Position numbers and translations under genes: made by a program. Under the pieces are notes generated by a model. It was given only the letters and a program-made list of their open reading frames with translations. It was not told where the DNA came from and ran no database searches. A DNA stretch of 64,000 bases, taken from contig NZ_FOUX01000002.1 of NCBI RefSeq assembly GCF_900114995.1, positions 930,001 through 994,000 on the forward strand, written 5' to 3'. Origin of the DNA: Chitinophaga sp. YR627 (GTDB lineage Bacteria > Bacteroidota > Bacteroidia > Chitinophagales > Chitinophagaceae). Shown here in pieces: positions 1-8,918 of the stretch. Each line of letters opens with the position of its first letter. The first letter of the stretch is position 1.

Positions 1-1284
1 CATCGCGCCGATATAAGTCTTACGGTGACCTCTGATCTCGCTTTCGTCATGCAGACCGCCAAGGCTGAGTCTTACATATTTACGACCAATAGCGCTGGCG
101 ATAGAACGCCCCAGAGAGGTTTTACCAATACCCGGAGGACCAACAAAACACAGGATAGGCGACTTCATATCCCCTTTCAGTTTCAGTACAGCCAGATATT
201 CCAGGATACGCTCCTTGATCTTGTCCATACCATAATGGTCGTTATCCAGTATCTTTTTCGCCTTTTTCAGGTCGTAGCTGTCTTCTGTATAATGCTTCCA
301 TGGCAGATCCAGCATCAGATCCAGGTGGTTATACACCACAGAGTAATCCGGTGTGCTGGGGTGCATACGCTCCAGCTTCTCGATACCCTTACGGAACAGT
401 TCAGCGGCAGCTTCTGTCCACTGTTTTGTTTCCGCCTTACGTTGCAATTCCTTCACTTCACGGTCGTTAGAATCGCCGCCCAGTTCTTCCTTGATGGATT
501 TCAGCTGTTGCTGCAGGAAATATTCACGTTGTTGTTTATCGAGATCTGCCTTGGTTTTATTGGTAATCTTGTTTTTCAGCTCCGCCAGTTGCAGTTCCAC
601 CTGTAGCAGCTTCAGTAACAACTCTGCACGGGTGCGCAGGTTATTGATTTCCAGCAACTGCTGTTTATCTTTCAGATCACAGTTCAGATTGGAGGATACG
701 AAGTGCACCAGGAAAGACTCATTTTCAATGTTCTTCAGGATGATGCTGGCCTCAGATGGCAGGTTAGGCGATAACTGAATGATCTGACCTGCCAGGTCTT
801 TGATGGAGGAGATATATGCGTCAAATTCCGGATCGTCTGTCACTATTTCATCCTGCAGCAATTCGATGCGGGCTTTGAAATAAGGATCTTCCGAAACTAC
901 TTCACTGATCTTAAAACGTTTACGACCCTGAATAATGATGGTTGTGCCACCATCCGGCATTTTTATCAGTTTAACAATGCGGGCAACGGTGCCTACATTG
1001 GAAAGATCTACAAGGTTGGGATCCTCAACGGTACTATCCTTTTGTGCAACCACGCCGATCAGCTTATCTGCCTTATAGGCATCATTGACTGCCTTTATGG
1101 ATTTGTCTCTGCCAACGGTAATTGGCAGCACTACGCCAGGAAAAAGTACTGTATTTCTAAGTGGCAATAACGCCAGTTCTTCAGGTATTTTATCATCTTC
1201 CAGCCCATCAGTCTCCTCGTTCAGAGGGATAATCGGCATGAACTCCATCTCTTCTTCCGAGTTTGCAAAATAGAATTTATTCAT
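1..1284 (-). CDS. lon: Lon ATP-dependent protease, N-terminal part (cut by window edge)
   Basis: This is the first 428 codons of endopeptidase La, a cytoplasmic AAA+ serine protease that degrades misfolded and regulatory proteins. The frame opens with ATG at 1284 and stays open to base 1. The N-terminal substrate-binding domain covers about residues 30-240 (start of domain PLRNTVLFPGVVLPI). A coiled-coil linker (REYFLQQQLKSIKEELG) follows, and the AAA+ module then begins with Walker A GPPGIGKTS near residue 382. The last visible residues, HRKTYIGAM, match the conserved Lon segment after Walker A. Walker B and the Ser-Lys protease domain lie beyond the left edge, so completeness cannot be judged. 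The family is typically about 800 residues long. Confidence 0.96.
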   Translation of the reverse strand, partial: MNKFYFANSEEEMEFMPIIPLNEETDGLEDDKIPEELALLPLRNTVLFPGVVLPITVGRDKSIKAVNDAYKADKLIGVVAQKDSTVEDPNLVDLSNVGTVARIVKLIKMPDGGTTIIIQGRKRFKISEVVSEDPYFKARIELLQDEIVTDDPEFDAYISSIKDLAGQIIQLSPNLPSEASIILKNIENESFLVHFVSSNLNCDLKDKQQLLEINNLRTRAELLLKLLQVELQLAELKNKITNKTKADLDKQQREYFLQQQLKSIKEELGGDSNDREVKELQRKAETKQWTEAAAELFRKGIEKLERMHPSTPDYSVVYNHLDLMLDLPWKHYTEDSYDLKKAKKILDNDHYGMDKIKERILEYLAVLKLKGDMKSPILCFVGPPGIGKTSLGRSIASAIGRKYVRLSLGGLHDESEIRGHRKTYIGAM

Positions 1285-1400
1285 CTGCGTAATTTAAACA
1301 GAAAAGCGGCCAATTTGTCAGCCTGCGACCCCTTTTCCTTTCTTTTTTATAAGCATAGGTATATTGTCAAGATTAATGCCACGAACAGAAAAAGCTAAAA

Positions 1401-1434
1401 TTAAAAAAGTCACCCCGCTTTCAGACGAGGTGAC
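1401..1434 (-). terminator. Rho-independent terminator
   Basis: Read on the minus strand, a GTCACC/GGTGAC stem closes a loop of about 14 nt and is followed by a run of six T. It lies 25 bp past the stop codon of the outer-membrane barrel gene and would end its transcript. Confidence 0.75.
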
Positions 1435-1458
1435 CTGTAATATGATCTGACCAATATC

Positions 1459-2076
1459 TTATAAAGTCACACCTACACCCAGCTGGATGCTCTGATTCTT
1501 CCAGTTACCTTTATCAGTTACGGTATTCACACCATTAACGTCAGTGAAGCCAACGATGTAACGGGCACTGATGTTAATGATAGGCAGCTGTAACCACAGA
1601 CCAGCAACGCCGGATACGTCTCCACCTTTGAATGCTTCGTCTGCACCTTTGAACACATTCTTGTCGCTTACCAGTGCGCTGAACTGAGGACCAACCTGCA
1701 GTTTCACACGTGGGCTACCCAGGGAAATGTTCGCCAGGATCGGGATGCTCAGGTAGTTAAGTTTAATTTTTTTGTCATTGTTTGTAGGATCATTCAGATT
1801 ATCAGGATTGTACACCTGGCTAAAATCGTCTGTAGTTTTTACAGTAGAAGAAGAGAAGATCAACTCACCCTGTACACCAAAACCTTTTGTAAGATTTACC
1901 TGTGCAAAACCACCCAGGTGATAACCGAGCTTGAAGCCATCTTTGTAACCCTGACCATCCAGTTTACCCAGGTTTGCACCACCTTTAAGACCGAATCTTA
2001 AGAATTTTGTCTGAGCATTTACAGTGGAAACGGCAGTCACGCTGAGTACTGCGATCGCGAGAAACAGTTTTTTCAT
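1459..2076 (-). CDS. outer membrane beta-barrel protein, PorT/OMP_b-brl_2 type
   Basis: A 205-residue protein with a clear Sec signal peptide (residues 1-21, ending STVNAQ). Alternating hydrophobic strands follow, opening with FGLKGGANLGKL, which is the usual first strand of Bacteroidota PorT-like small barrels (PF13568-type). The last residue is Leu after GVGVT, in line with a terminal beta-signal, although Phe is more usual. It is predicted to sit in the outer membrane. The family has no single known function. The gene is monocistronic, with its own terminator downstream and about 190 bp of AT-rich sequence upstream. Confidence 0.75.
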   Translation of the reverse strand: MKKLFLAIAVLSVTAVSTVNAQTKFLRFGLKGGANLGKLDGQGYKDGFKLGYHLGGFAQVNLTKGFGVQGELIFSSSTVKTTDDFSQVYNPDNLNDPTNNDKKIKLNYLSIPILANISLGSPRVKLQVGPQFSALVSDKNVFKGADEAFKGGDVSGVAGLWLQLPIINISARYIVGFTDVNGVNTVTDKGNWKNQSIQLGVGVTL

Positions 2077-2267
2077 ATAGTTGTTTTTTTTCGAAGAGGA
2101 TGAAAATTGTATTGTTATTAAAGGTTTTTCCAGATCTGATTATATATAACGTTCCTCACAAAGCATACCCCTAAACAACACGTAGCAAATTACGTGCTAT
2201 TTTTATTAACACATGGCAACGTGTGGATAATAAAATAGGAAATTTAATAACGTGAGAAGTATGCAGA

Positions 2268-3224
2268 TTATTTGAAGGTAAGCCCCAATCTTGCGGTAAA
2301 GTATCCGATCAGGCTTTTATCCTCTCCCTGGAATGGTTTAAAAACGGTATAGGCCGGGGATATCGTCACCTTTCCGATCACATAGGAAGCATTGAGGGTA
2401 AGGTCAATAGCCCTCAGTTCAAAACCGGTTTTTGTAGAAGAACTCAGGAAATTTCTGACTGCATCAGCAGATGGTGGTCTGTCGCCCCCCGATGGATTTC
2501 TGTTCCACTCCGTGTGCAGTTTAGGGGAACGGGACATATATTGAAAAGCTTTGAGGTTGCTGTAGTAATTGGCGGTTCCGGCGGTCACGCCGATCGATGG
2601 CGTCAGCAGCACGGCATCATCGTGTTTCAGTACATCCAGGAAGATAAAAGGGTGACGTACGGCTCCTACGATATTAAAATCTGTTCCCGACAGATTCCTG
2701 CTTAAACGGCCGCCGGCAAAAGTTTCCTCCGCACTGCCCCATCCGAGGTCAAGACTGATACCAGGTTGTAACCACCAGTCACGATAATAAAAATAGGCGA
2801 ACAACTCATTATTGATCGGTGTAACCGGAATATCAGAGGAATCAGTGAAAATATAACGGGTATACGATATACCGGTAAGGAATTTCCTGTTTTTAGAATA
2901 ATCATATCCTACGGACAGGTCCCATTCGAACCAGGGTTTACCGATTGCCTCAAAAAGATAATAGGAACTGGCGCTTGCAAAGAGTCCTGATTTATGATAA
3001 TAGGAAAGCGTGGGTGACAAAAATGGCTTCATGATGACCGGCGTCTCATAGGTCGTTGTTTTCTTCCCGTACGCCGGACTGTTTCCATAGCCGATCCCTA
3101 CGATCAGCTCACTTTTTTCCCGCTTTCTCAGCAGAGAATCCAGTTGTTTTTCCAACTCGGCAAGGGACTGACACATAGCAGCCTGACTACATAACAGAAA
3201 TATGATAATAAAGCAGCAGCGCAT
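2268..3224 (-). CDS. secreted hypothetical protein, probable outer-membrane barrel
   Basis: A 318-residue protein with a short signal peptide (MRCCFIIIFLLCSQAAMCQS). A short helical segment (LAELEKQLDSLLRKREK) comes next, then many aromatic-rich alternating strands (YYHKSGLFASASSYYLFE, WFEWDLSVGYDY), and the protein ends in ARLGLTFK. The strand pattern suggests a beta-barrel or surface-exposed outer-membrane protein. I do not recognise a named family. It lies between the PorT-like barrel gene and the metallophosphoesterase on the same strand, with gaps large enough for separate promoters. Confidence 0.6.
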   Translation of the reverse strand: MRCCFIIIFLLCSQAAMCQSLAELEKQLDSLLRKREKSELIVGIGYGNSPAYGKKTTTYETPVIMKPFLSPTLSYYHKSGLFASASSYYLFEAIGKPWFEWDLSVGYDYSKNRKFLTGISYTRYIFTDSSDIPVTPINNELFAYFYYRDWWLQPGISLDLGWGSAEETFAGGRLSRNLSGTDFNIVGAVRHPFIFLDVLKHDDAVLLTPSIGVTAGTANYYSNLKAFQYMSRSPKLHTEWNRNPSGGDRPPSADAVRNFLSSSTKTGFELRAIDLTLNASYVIGKVTISPAYTVFKPFQGEDKSLIGYFTARLGLTFK

Positions 3225-3261
3225 GCATGGAGCATTTTATACGCCTGCAAGATAACGCAAA

Positions 3262-3292
3262 TAGTCGATAGCCCCTAGCTGATAGTCGATGG
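3262..3292. repeat. heptameric TAGnnnn repeat array
   Basis: Four consecutive 7-bp units (TAGTCGA, TAGCCCC, TAGCTGA, TAGTCGA) followed by TGG lie in the gap between two minus-strand genes. The same unit structure recurs at 16891-16918 and, with TAGGAAT units, at 24991, 26881 and 49539. A GC-rich palindrome (GGTGTCCGG / CCGGACACC, 3319-3341) follows. It resembles a terminator stem for the metallophosphoesterase gene but has no T-run. Confidence 0.55.
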
Positions 3293-3348
3293 AAACCGGC
3301 CGCCGGTCGGTGATTATGGTGTCCGGCCCGACCGGACACCGCAATCAC

Positions 3349-4611
3349 TTAAGCCAGTTCGATAACAGTGATCTCCGGAAGGATACCGACACGGCCGGGG
3401 TACCCCAGGAACCCAAAGCCCCTGTTGACATACAGCCGCTGATCGCCTTCTTTATACAGACCGGCCCATTCTTTATAGATAAAACGGGCAGGACTCCATT
3501 TAAAACCAGGGATTTCCACACCAAACTGCATCCCATGGGTATGACCGGCCAGCATCAGGTCAATATCAGGGTATTCTGTCCTGACCTGGGCATCCCAATG
3601 GGTCGGGTCGTGCGACATCAGTATTTTAAAGGGTAGGTGTGAAGCGCCCGTATAGGCTTTTTTCATATCACCGTATTTAGGGAAACGGCTCATGGCACTC
3701 CAGTTCTCAATACCCAGCAACGCAATTTCCTGTCCGCCACGCGCCAGCGTCACATGTTCATTCATCAGCAGTCGCCAGCCCATATCCGCATGCACCTGTT
3801 TCAGCTGCTCCAGGTTCTTCGTCCGCAATGCACTGTAACCATTGGCATCCTTATCCGGCCAGGCATAATAATCGCCATAATCGTGGTTACCCAGGGTAGA
3901 ATAAACCCCCATTGGCGCCTTCACCTGGCGGAACACGTCCATCAGGTTATCCATCTCGGAAGCACGGTCATTGACCAGGTCACCGGTAAAGAGTATGATA
4001 TCCCCCTTCTGGGCATTGATCATTTCCACCCCTTTGATCACGGCTTCCTTGTCGGTCAGACTACCAGAGTGAATATCAGAGATCTGCACGATCCGCAGCC
4101 CTTTGAAAGCAGGCGGCAGATTTTTAAAGGAGAGTTTCAGTTTATGTACCCGGTAGTTGTATTTGTTGGACAGTCCGTACATCAGGGTAGCAAACATACC
4201 ACCTCCGAGCAGCAGGGCTGCCTGGGAGAAAAAGCGGGAACGGGAGATACCACCCGGTAAGGAGGTCGTACGCTGGGATCTTTTGGTGAAATAACTGACA
4301 ATCCATTGGATACCACGACGCAGATCATCCAGCAGCATAAATACGGCTGCCAGTACTTTGGCAAAAACGATCCCGAAGAGTACGGTCAGGATATATGACC
4401 GGGTATTGGCCGGCCAGTCCTGCCAGTTCAGGTAAGGTAAAAGTGCGATTGTCATGAGGACCAGGGCAGAAACTGTCCAGTAAGTCCCGGTTGCTATATT
4501 GCGGACTTTCTTAGAAGAGCTCTTAAAAATGGCTCTAATGGCCATGAAAACGTACAGATCCAGTAATAAAAGTATGAATATCAGTACTATCGAATTCCAT
4601 CCGGTGCGCAT
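3349..4611 (-). CDS. membrane-anchored metallophosphoesterase (YkuE/YaeI-like)
   Basis: A 420-residue protein, if it starts at the ATG at 4611. A TTG 21 bases upstream is in frame, but it overlaps the AAGGA that would be the ribosome-binding site for the ATG. Four hydrophobic helices fill roughly residues 5-150. The catalytic domain then carries the calcineurin-like metal ligands: DIHSG (about residue 180), GDLVND, GNHDYGD, SHDPTHW and AGHTHGMQ. Relatives of the YkuE type are membrane-associated phosphoesterases, some acting on UDP-sugar lipids such as UDP-diacylglucosamine-like substrates. The true substrate cannot be read from the sequence. It stands alone on the minus strand. Confidence 0.85.
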   Translation of the reverse strand: MRTGWNSIVLIFILLLLDLYVFMAIRAIFKSSSKKVRNIATGTYWTVSALVLMTIALLPYLNWQDWPANTRSYILTVLFGIVFAKVLAAVFMLLDDLRRGIQWIVSYFTKRSQRTTSLPGGISRSRFFSQAALLLGGGMFATLMYGLSNKYNYRVHKLKLSFKNLPPAFKGLRIVQISDIHSGSLTDKEAVIKGVEMINAQKGDIILFTGDLVNDRASEMDNLMDVFRQVKAPMGVYSTLGNHDYGDYYAWPDKDANGYSALRTKNLEQLKQVHADMGWRLLMNEHVTLARGGQEIALLGIENWSAMSRFPKYGDMKKAYTGASHLPFKILMSHDPTHWDAQVRTEYPDIDLMLAGHTHGMQFGVEIPGFKWSPARFIYKEWAGLYKEGDQRLYVNRGFGFLGYPGRVGILPEITVIELA

Positions 4612-4850
4612 ATGATTTATTTGTCCTTGCAAAAATAAACCCTTCGGTACAGCTTACATTTTTTTTGGTACCGAAGGCAGTATCCTGTTATGACGTACGG
4701 CCATCCCGGATATTGTACAGCAGGGGAGATTTTGGATTTACTTTAACAAATTTTATTAAGTGATTCATTTTAAACTAATTAACAAGTTATTTAGATAATC
4801 GCTGTGAATAAATAAATAGCGGCTTAGACCTTATTATAGGCTATTCGTTG

Positions 4851-4858
4851 TACTTTTG
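4851..4858 (+). promoter_or_regulatory. candidate Bacteroidota -7 box (TACTTTTG)
   Basis: It matches the TAnnTTTG consensus used by the primary sigma factor of Bacteroidota and lies about 46 bp before the start of the metal-dependent hydrolase gene. No TTG at -33 is evident, so support is partial. Confidence 0.45.
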
Positions 4859-4904
4859 TACACTTGGTTAGTTATATACTATTGTTCATATAGATACCTG
4901 CAGG

Positions 4905-5585
4905 ATGAAGTTTACCTATTACGGCCATTCAAGCTTTGGGATAGAGATTAAAGGAAAGAAGATTGTTTTTGACCCGTTCATTACACACAACGAGCTGGCA
5001 AAAACGGTGGATATCAACAAGATAGAAGCAGATTATATATTTTGCTCCCATGGGCATGACGATCATGTGGCTGACCTGGTAGTGCTGGCAAAACGTACAA
5101 ATGCAACGATCGTTGGTGCATATGAACTGACCAGCTGGGCGGGCAGACAGGGTCTTGAGCGGGTACATCCAATGAACACGGGCGGTAAGTGGCAGTTTGA
5201 CTTCGGGACGGTGAAATGTGTGGTTGCCCATCACTCCAGTGGTATGCCGGATGGTTCCTATGGAGGTAATCCAATGGGATTCGTATTTACAACTGACGAA
5301 GGAAATTTTTATTTTGCAGGAGATACAGCGCTGACTTTAGATATGCAGCTCATACCAAAGTTTGCTAAACTGGATTTTGCAGTTTTACCAATAGGCGATA
5401 ATTTCACAATGGGAGCTGACGATGCAATTGTGGCGGCAGGGTTTGTTGAGTGCAGGCGTATTATCGGGGTTCATTATGACACCTTTGGATATATCAAGAT
5501 AGATAAGGAGAAGACGCAGCAGCAGTTTGCGGCCGCAGGCCTGGAATTGTTACTGCCGGCAATAGGAAGTAGCATTGATCTTTAG
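4905..5585 (+). CDS. metal-dependent hydrolase, UPF0173 / beta-lactamase fold
   Basis: A 226-residue cytoplasmic protein of the UlaG-like metallo-beta-lactamase superfamily (UPF0173). The metal-binding signature HGHDDHVAD appears near residue 49, followed by downstream ligands in VAHHSSG, FAGDTA and GVHYDTFG. The length matches the family norm (about 225). Members hydrolyse unknown, possibly lactone or phosphodiester, substrates. The gene precedes parA on the same strand by about 100 bp. That gap includes a small palindrome (TTCAC-ATG-GTGAA) but no terminator, so read-through into parAB is possible. Confidence 0.88.
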   Translation: MKFTYYGHSSFGIEIKGKKIVFDPFITHNELAKTVDINKIEADYIFCSHGHDDHVADLVVLAKRTNATIVGAYELTSWAGRQGLERVHPMNTGGKWQFDFGTVKCVVAHHSSGMPDGSYGGNPMGFVFTTDEGNFYFAGDTALTLDMQLIPKFAKLDFAVLPIGDNFTMGADDAIVAAGFVECRRIIGVHYDTFGYIKIDKEKTQQQFAAAGLELLLPAIGSSIDL

Positions 5586-5684
5586 CAAAAGCATATTCTT
5601 TCACATGGTGAACGGGTCTTCGGGACATCCTCAGCCATGCCTATTTATTGTCCTATAGAAAACCTAAGAAATACCTAATCAACA

Positions 5685-6506
5685 ATGGCAAGAGTAATTG
5701 CAATCGCTAATCAGAAAGGTGGGGTAGGGAAAACTACCAGTGCCATTAACCTGGCAAGCAGCCTGGCTGTACTGGAGTATAAAACATTGCTGGTAGATGC
5801 GGATCCGCAGGCTAACAGCACCACCGGTTTAGGTTTTGACCTGCGTAATATACAGCAGAGTTTATATGACTGTATGGTAAATGACGGGCAGGCCAAAGAT
5901 GTGATCCTGGAATCGGATACACCAAACCTGAAAGTGCTGCCTTCCCATATTGATCTGGTAGGTGCAGAACTGGAGCTCATCAACCACCCGAACAGGGAAC
6001 AGGTGATGAAGCAGGTGATCGATGCTGTAAAAGAGGACTATGATTTCGTAATAGTAGACTGCTCCCCTTCCCTGGGTCTGATCACTGTGAACGCACTCGT
6101 GGCGTCTGACTCCGTGATCATCCCCGTACAGTGTGAGTTCTTCGCGCTGGAAGGTCTGGGTAAGTTGTTAAATACCATTAAGATCGTCCAGAGCCGTCTG
6201 AACACCAACCTGGCTATTGAGGGCATCCTGATGACCATGTACGATGGCCGTCTGCGTCTCAGCAACCAGGTAGTAGACGAAGTAAAACAACACTTCGAGG
6301 AAAGCGTATTCAACACGATCATTCACCGTAATACCAAACTGGGTGAAGCCCCAAGCTTCGGTAAATCCGTTATCATGTATGATGCGGCAAGTACCGGTGC
6401 GATCAACTATCTCAACCTGGCAAAGGAAATTCTGCAAAAGAATAACTTTACACGTATTAACCTGGAAGATAAAATCTTAGCAATTAACAATGAGCAATCA
6501 GAGTAA
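5685..6506 (+). CDS. parA: chromosome-partitioning ATPase ParA/Soj
   Basis: A 273-residue ParA-type P-loop ATPase. The deviant Walker A motif KGGVGKTT is at residues 10-17, Walker A' is VDADPQANST, and Walker B is FVIVDCSPSLG. It has no N-terminal DNA-binding extension, so it is of the chromosomal Soj class. It binds DNA nonspecifically and moves ParB-parS complexes during origin segregation. The stop codon overlaps the parB start by 17 bp, which indicates translational coupling. The order parA-parB-DUF5683-dapB is a common Bacteroidota arrangement. Confidence 0.95.
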   Translation: MARVIAIANQKGGVGKTTSAINLASSLAVLEYKTLLVDADPQANSTTGLGFDLRNIQQSLYDCMVNDGQAKDVILESDTPNLKVLPSHIDLVGAELELINHPNREQVMKQVIDAVKEDYDFVIVDCSPSLGLITVNALVASDSVIIPVQCEFFALEGLGKLLNTIKIVQSRLNTNLAIEGILMTMYDGRLRLSNQVVDEVKQHFEESVFNTIIHRNTKLGEAPSFGKSVIMYDAASTGAINYLNLAKEILQKNNFTRINLEDKILAINNEQSE

Positions 6507-7425
6507 GGGCAATCCTAATAAGAAAGAGGCGTTGGGGAAAGGTATCCGCTCGCTGCTGCAAAATATTGATACTGACCTGAAACAGACCACCAGCGCGCTG
6601 GGTGAACAGGTCGTGGCACAGGCTACCGGTATGGAGCGTATCCCGCTCGAACAGGTAGAGATCAATCCGAAACAGCCGCGTAGGGATTTCGATGAGAAAG
6701 CTTTACAGGAATTAAGTATGTCCATCTCGCTGCACGATGTAATACAGCCTATTACCGTGTCCAGGATAGGGCCTAAGAAGTATCAGCTGATAGCAGGTGA
6801 AAGACGTTTGCGCGCGAGTAAAATGGCGGGTCTGAAAGACATCCCGGCATATATCCGTCAGGCAAATGATCAGGAACTGCTGGAACTGGCCCTGCTGGAA
6901 AACTTACAGCGCGAAAATCTGAATGCCATAGAGATCGGCCTCAGCTACAAACGCCTCATGGAAGAGTGTGTACTCACCCAGGAGCAGGTAGCCGACCGTA
7001 TGGGTAAAGAAAGAAGTACCGTTACCAACTATATACGCCTGCTGAAACTGCCACCTGATATCCAGGTTGCTGTACGCAATGGCCAGATCAGTATGGGACA
7101 CGCCAGAGCCCTGATCGCCGTGGAAAACGTAGAAAAACAACTCTTCGTTTTCAATGAGATCATGCGGGATGGATTGTCTGTACGCCAGACAGAAGAGTTA
7201 GTACGTAAAACTGCCAGCCTCGACAAGAACAACATTAAAAAAGCTGCCGGCAAAATCACATTACCGCCTGCTTATCAGAAAATAGAAGACAATCTCGCGA
7301 CCCATTTTTCAACAAAAGTGAAGCTGGACAGAAGTAAGAATGGAAAAGGCAGCGTGACCATCGAGTTCTACTCCGACGAAGAACTTGACAGCATCTTAGA
7401 AAAAATAGACTTATACGGTGGCTAG
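6490..7425 (+). CDS. parB: ParB/Spo0J partition protein
   Basis: A 311-residue ParB. The N-terminal CTPase/ParB domain (residues 55-145) contains NPKQPRRDF, the box II region GERRLRASKMAG and the helix-turn region ENLQRENLNAIE. A helix-turn-helix (LTQEQVADRMGKERSTVTNYIRL split over residues 155-178) recognises parS. A short C-terminal dimerisation domain ends the protein. It works with ParA in origin segregation and SMC loading. No canonical parS (TGTTTCACGTGAAACA) was seen in the window. Confidence 0.95.
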   Translation: MSNQSKGNPNKKEALGKGIRSLLQNIDTDLKQTTSALGEQVVAQATGMERIPLEQVEINPKQPRRDFDEKALQELSMSISLHDVIQPITVSRIGPKKYQLIAGERRLRASKMAGLKDIPAYIRQANDQELLELALLENLQRENLNAIEIGLSYKRLMEECVLTQEQVADRMGKERSTVTNYIRLLKLPPDIQVAVRNGQISMGHARALIAVENVEKQLFVFNEIMRDGLSVRQTEELVRKTASLDKNNIKKAAGKITLPPAYQKIEDNLATHFSTKVKLDRSKNGKGSVTIEFYSDEELDSILEKIDLYGG

Positions 7426-8116
7426 AACGTCCGGGAATATTTTCTCCTTTCATTTATCACGCATCTGTTTACTGGTCATTCCGGTTGTTATTATCTGTAT
7501 GCCCATCAGTCTGTTCGCACAGGACAGCCTGAAAGCCGCATACCTGCGTAAACAACAACCTGATAGCCGGGTGGACTCAACTGAACTGTATATTAAAAGA
7601 GATTCAGTGCCACCAGCGCCTGTACGCAAACCGCACGATCCGCGAAAAGCAGCCTTTTACTCCGCTGTACTGCCAGGTCTGGGACAGATCTACAATCGCC
7701 AGTACTGGAAATTACCGCTGGTATACGCTGCACTGGGTATCACTACCGGTACCTTCATTTTCAACATGGATAAATACCGTACCTACCGCGATGCCTACCG
7801 CATCCGCATGGACGGAAACGACGATACCAAAGACCAGTTCGAGAATCTGTACCGTAATCCCAACTCCCTCAAATCACTAAGGGATGCTTACCGGGAATAC
7901 GTCGATTACTCCGTACTCGTATTCGTACTGGCCTACGGCCTCAATATCATAGATGCAACCGTATTCGCCCATCTGAAGGACTTCAATATGTCAGATGACC
8001 TCAGTATGAAGATCGTTCCCACTGTTATCAACAACCAGGCACTGGGACTTAGTCTGCGTGTGAATATCGGCAGGAAAAAAACGTACAGCCGGGGTTTAGC
8101 TCTCGGCGCCAGATGA
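7418..8116 (+). CDS. DUF5683 membrane protein
   Basis: A 232-residue protein that starts with GTG, eight bases inside the end of parB, so it is translationally coupled. Residues 1-35 look like a signal peptide ending SLFAQ. The DUF5683 core begins at KAAFYSAVLPGLGQIYN, includes a hydrophobic segment (LVYAALGITTGTFIF) and a second one (YSVLVFVLAYGLNIIDA), and ends in a basic tail. The function is unknown. It is almost always found between parB and dapB in Bacteroidota and may be a cell-envelope protein. A later ATG would destroy the signal sequence, so the GTG start is preferred. Confidence 0.85.
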   Translation: MARTSGNIFSFHLSRICLLVIPVVIICMPISLFAQDSLKAAYLRKQQPDSRVDSTELYIKRDSVPPAPVRKPHDPRKAAFYSAVLPGLGQIYNRQYWKLPLVYAALGITTGTFIFNMDKYRTYRDAYRIRMDGNDDTKDQFENLYRNPNSLKSLRDAYREYVDYSVLVFVLAYGLNIIDATVFAHLKDFNMSDDLSMKIVPTVINNQALGLSLRVNIGRKKTYSRGLALGAR

Positions 8117-8144
8117 TCATCTCCCCTTCTACTAATAGAATATC

Positions 8145-8861
8145 ATGAAAATAGCGCTTATCGGTTACGGAAAAATGGGAAAGGCAATTGAGGCGATCGC
8201 CGTTGCCAAAGGACACGAAATTGTTCATCGTATTGACCTGAGTAATCTGCACCTGCTTGAGAAAGAAGAACTCAGCAAGGCAGATGTGGCCATCGAATTT
8301 ACCGGTCCGGAAACTGCCTATAGCAATATCCTGAAATGTTTTGCAGCTAATGTACCTGTCGTTTGCGGCAGTACCGGCTGGCTCGAACATCTCGGAACAG
8401 TAAAATCATTATGTCTGGAACAACACCAGGCATTCCTGTATGCCAGCAACTTCAGCGTAGGTGTGAATATCTTCTTTGAGATCAACAAACGCCTGGCAGA
8501 ACTGATGGCTAACCAGCCTCAATATGGTGTGAAAATGGAAGAGATCCACCACACACAGAAAAGAGATGCACCAAGCGGTACCGCTATCACCCTGGCAGAA
8601 CAGGTAATGGATAAGGTACAGCGTAAAAAAGAATGGGTAAATACAGAAGAGGCACAGCCTGAACAGCTGTCTATCGTCTCTAAACGTATCGACCCGGCTC
8701 CTGGTACACATAGCATCACCTATACGTCCAGCATAGACGACATCAGTATCACTCACACCGCTCATTCCCGCGAAGGATTTGCCTCCGGCGCTGTTGTGGC
8801 TGCGGAATGGATACTGGGAAAACACGGCGTATTCGGTATGAAAGACGTACTGAGCCTGTAA
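8145..8861 (+). CDS. dapB: 4-hydroxy-tetrahydrodipicolinate reductase
   Basis: A 238-residue DapB, the enzyme that reduces hydroxy-tetrahydrodipicolinate to tetrahydrodipicolinate in lysine and diaminopimelate synthesis. An N-terminal Rossmann motif, GYGKMGKAIE, is at residues 7-16. The catalytic signature is EEIHHTQKRDAPSGTA, containing the substrate-binding His-His and the K-DAPSGTA loop. The C-terminal part has SRIDxxPGTH-like (KRIDPAPGTHSI) and HTAHSREGFA. It lies 28 bp after the DUF5683 gene and is probably in the parAB operon. Signal peptidase lepB, which often follows in related genomes, is absent. Confidence 0.95.
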   Translation: MKIALIGYGKMGKAIEAIAVAKGHEIVHRIDLSNLHLLEKEELSKADVAIEFTGPETAYSNILKCFAANVPVVCGSTGWLEHLGTVKSLCLEQHQAFLYASNFSVGVNIFFEINKRLAELMANQPQYGVKMEEIHHTQKRDAPSGTAITLAEQVMDKVQRKKEWVNTEEAQPEQLSIVSKRIDPAPGTHSITYTSSIDDISITHTAHSREGFASGAVVAAEWILGKHGVFGMKDVLSL

Positions 8862-8876
8862 AAGAGAAAAAGCTGT

Positions 8877-8884
8877 TATCTTTG
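8877..8884 (+). promoter_or_regulatory. candidate -7 box (TATCTTTG) for the Rrf2 gene
   Basis: A TAnnTTTG match 34 bp before the Rrf2 start codon and just after dapB. A GGGAG ribosome-binding site sits 8 bp before the ATG. No clear -33 TTG is visible. Confidence 0.45.
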
Positions 8885-8918
8885 CAGTATTATTCTTAGA
8901 TCATCTGGGAGAATCGAT

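Noticed and set aside
5599..5616. TTTCAC-ATG-GTGAAC as a possible parS site upstream of parA
   Set aside because: The half sites are separated by three bases and flanks differ from the TGTTTCACGTGAAACA consensus, so ParB binding is not supported.
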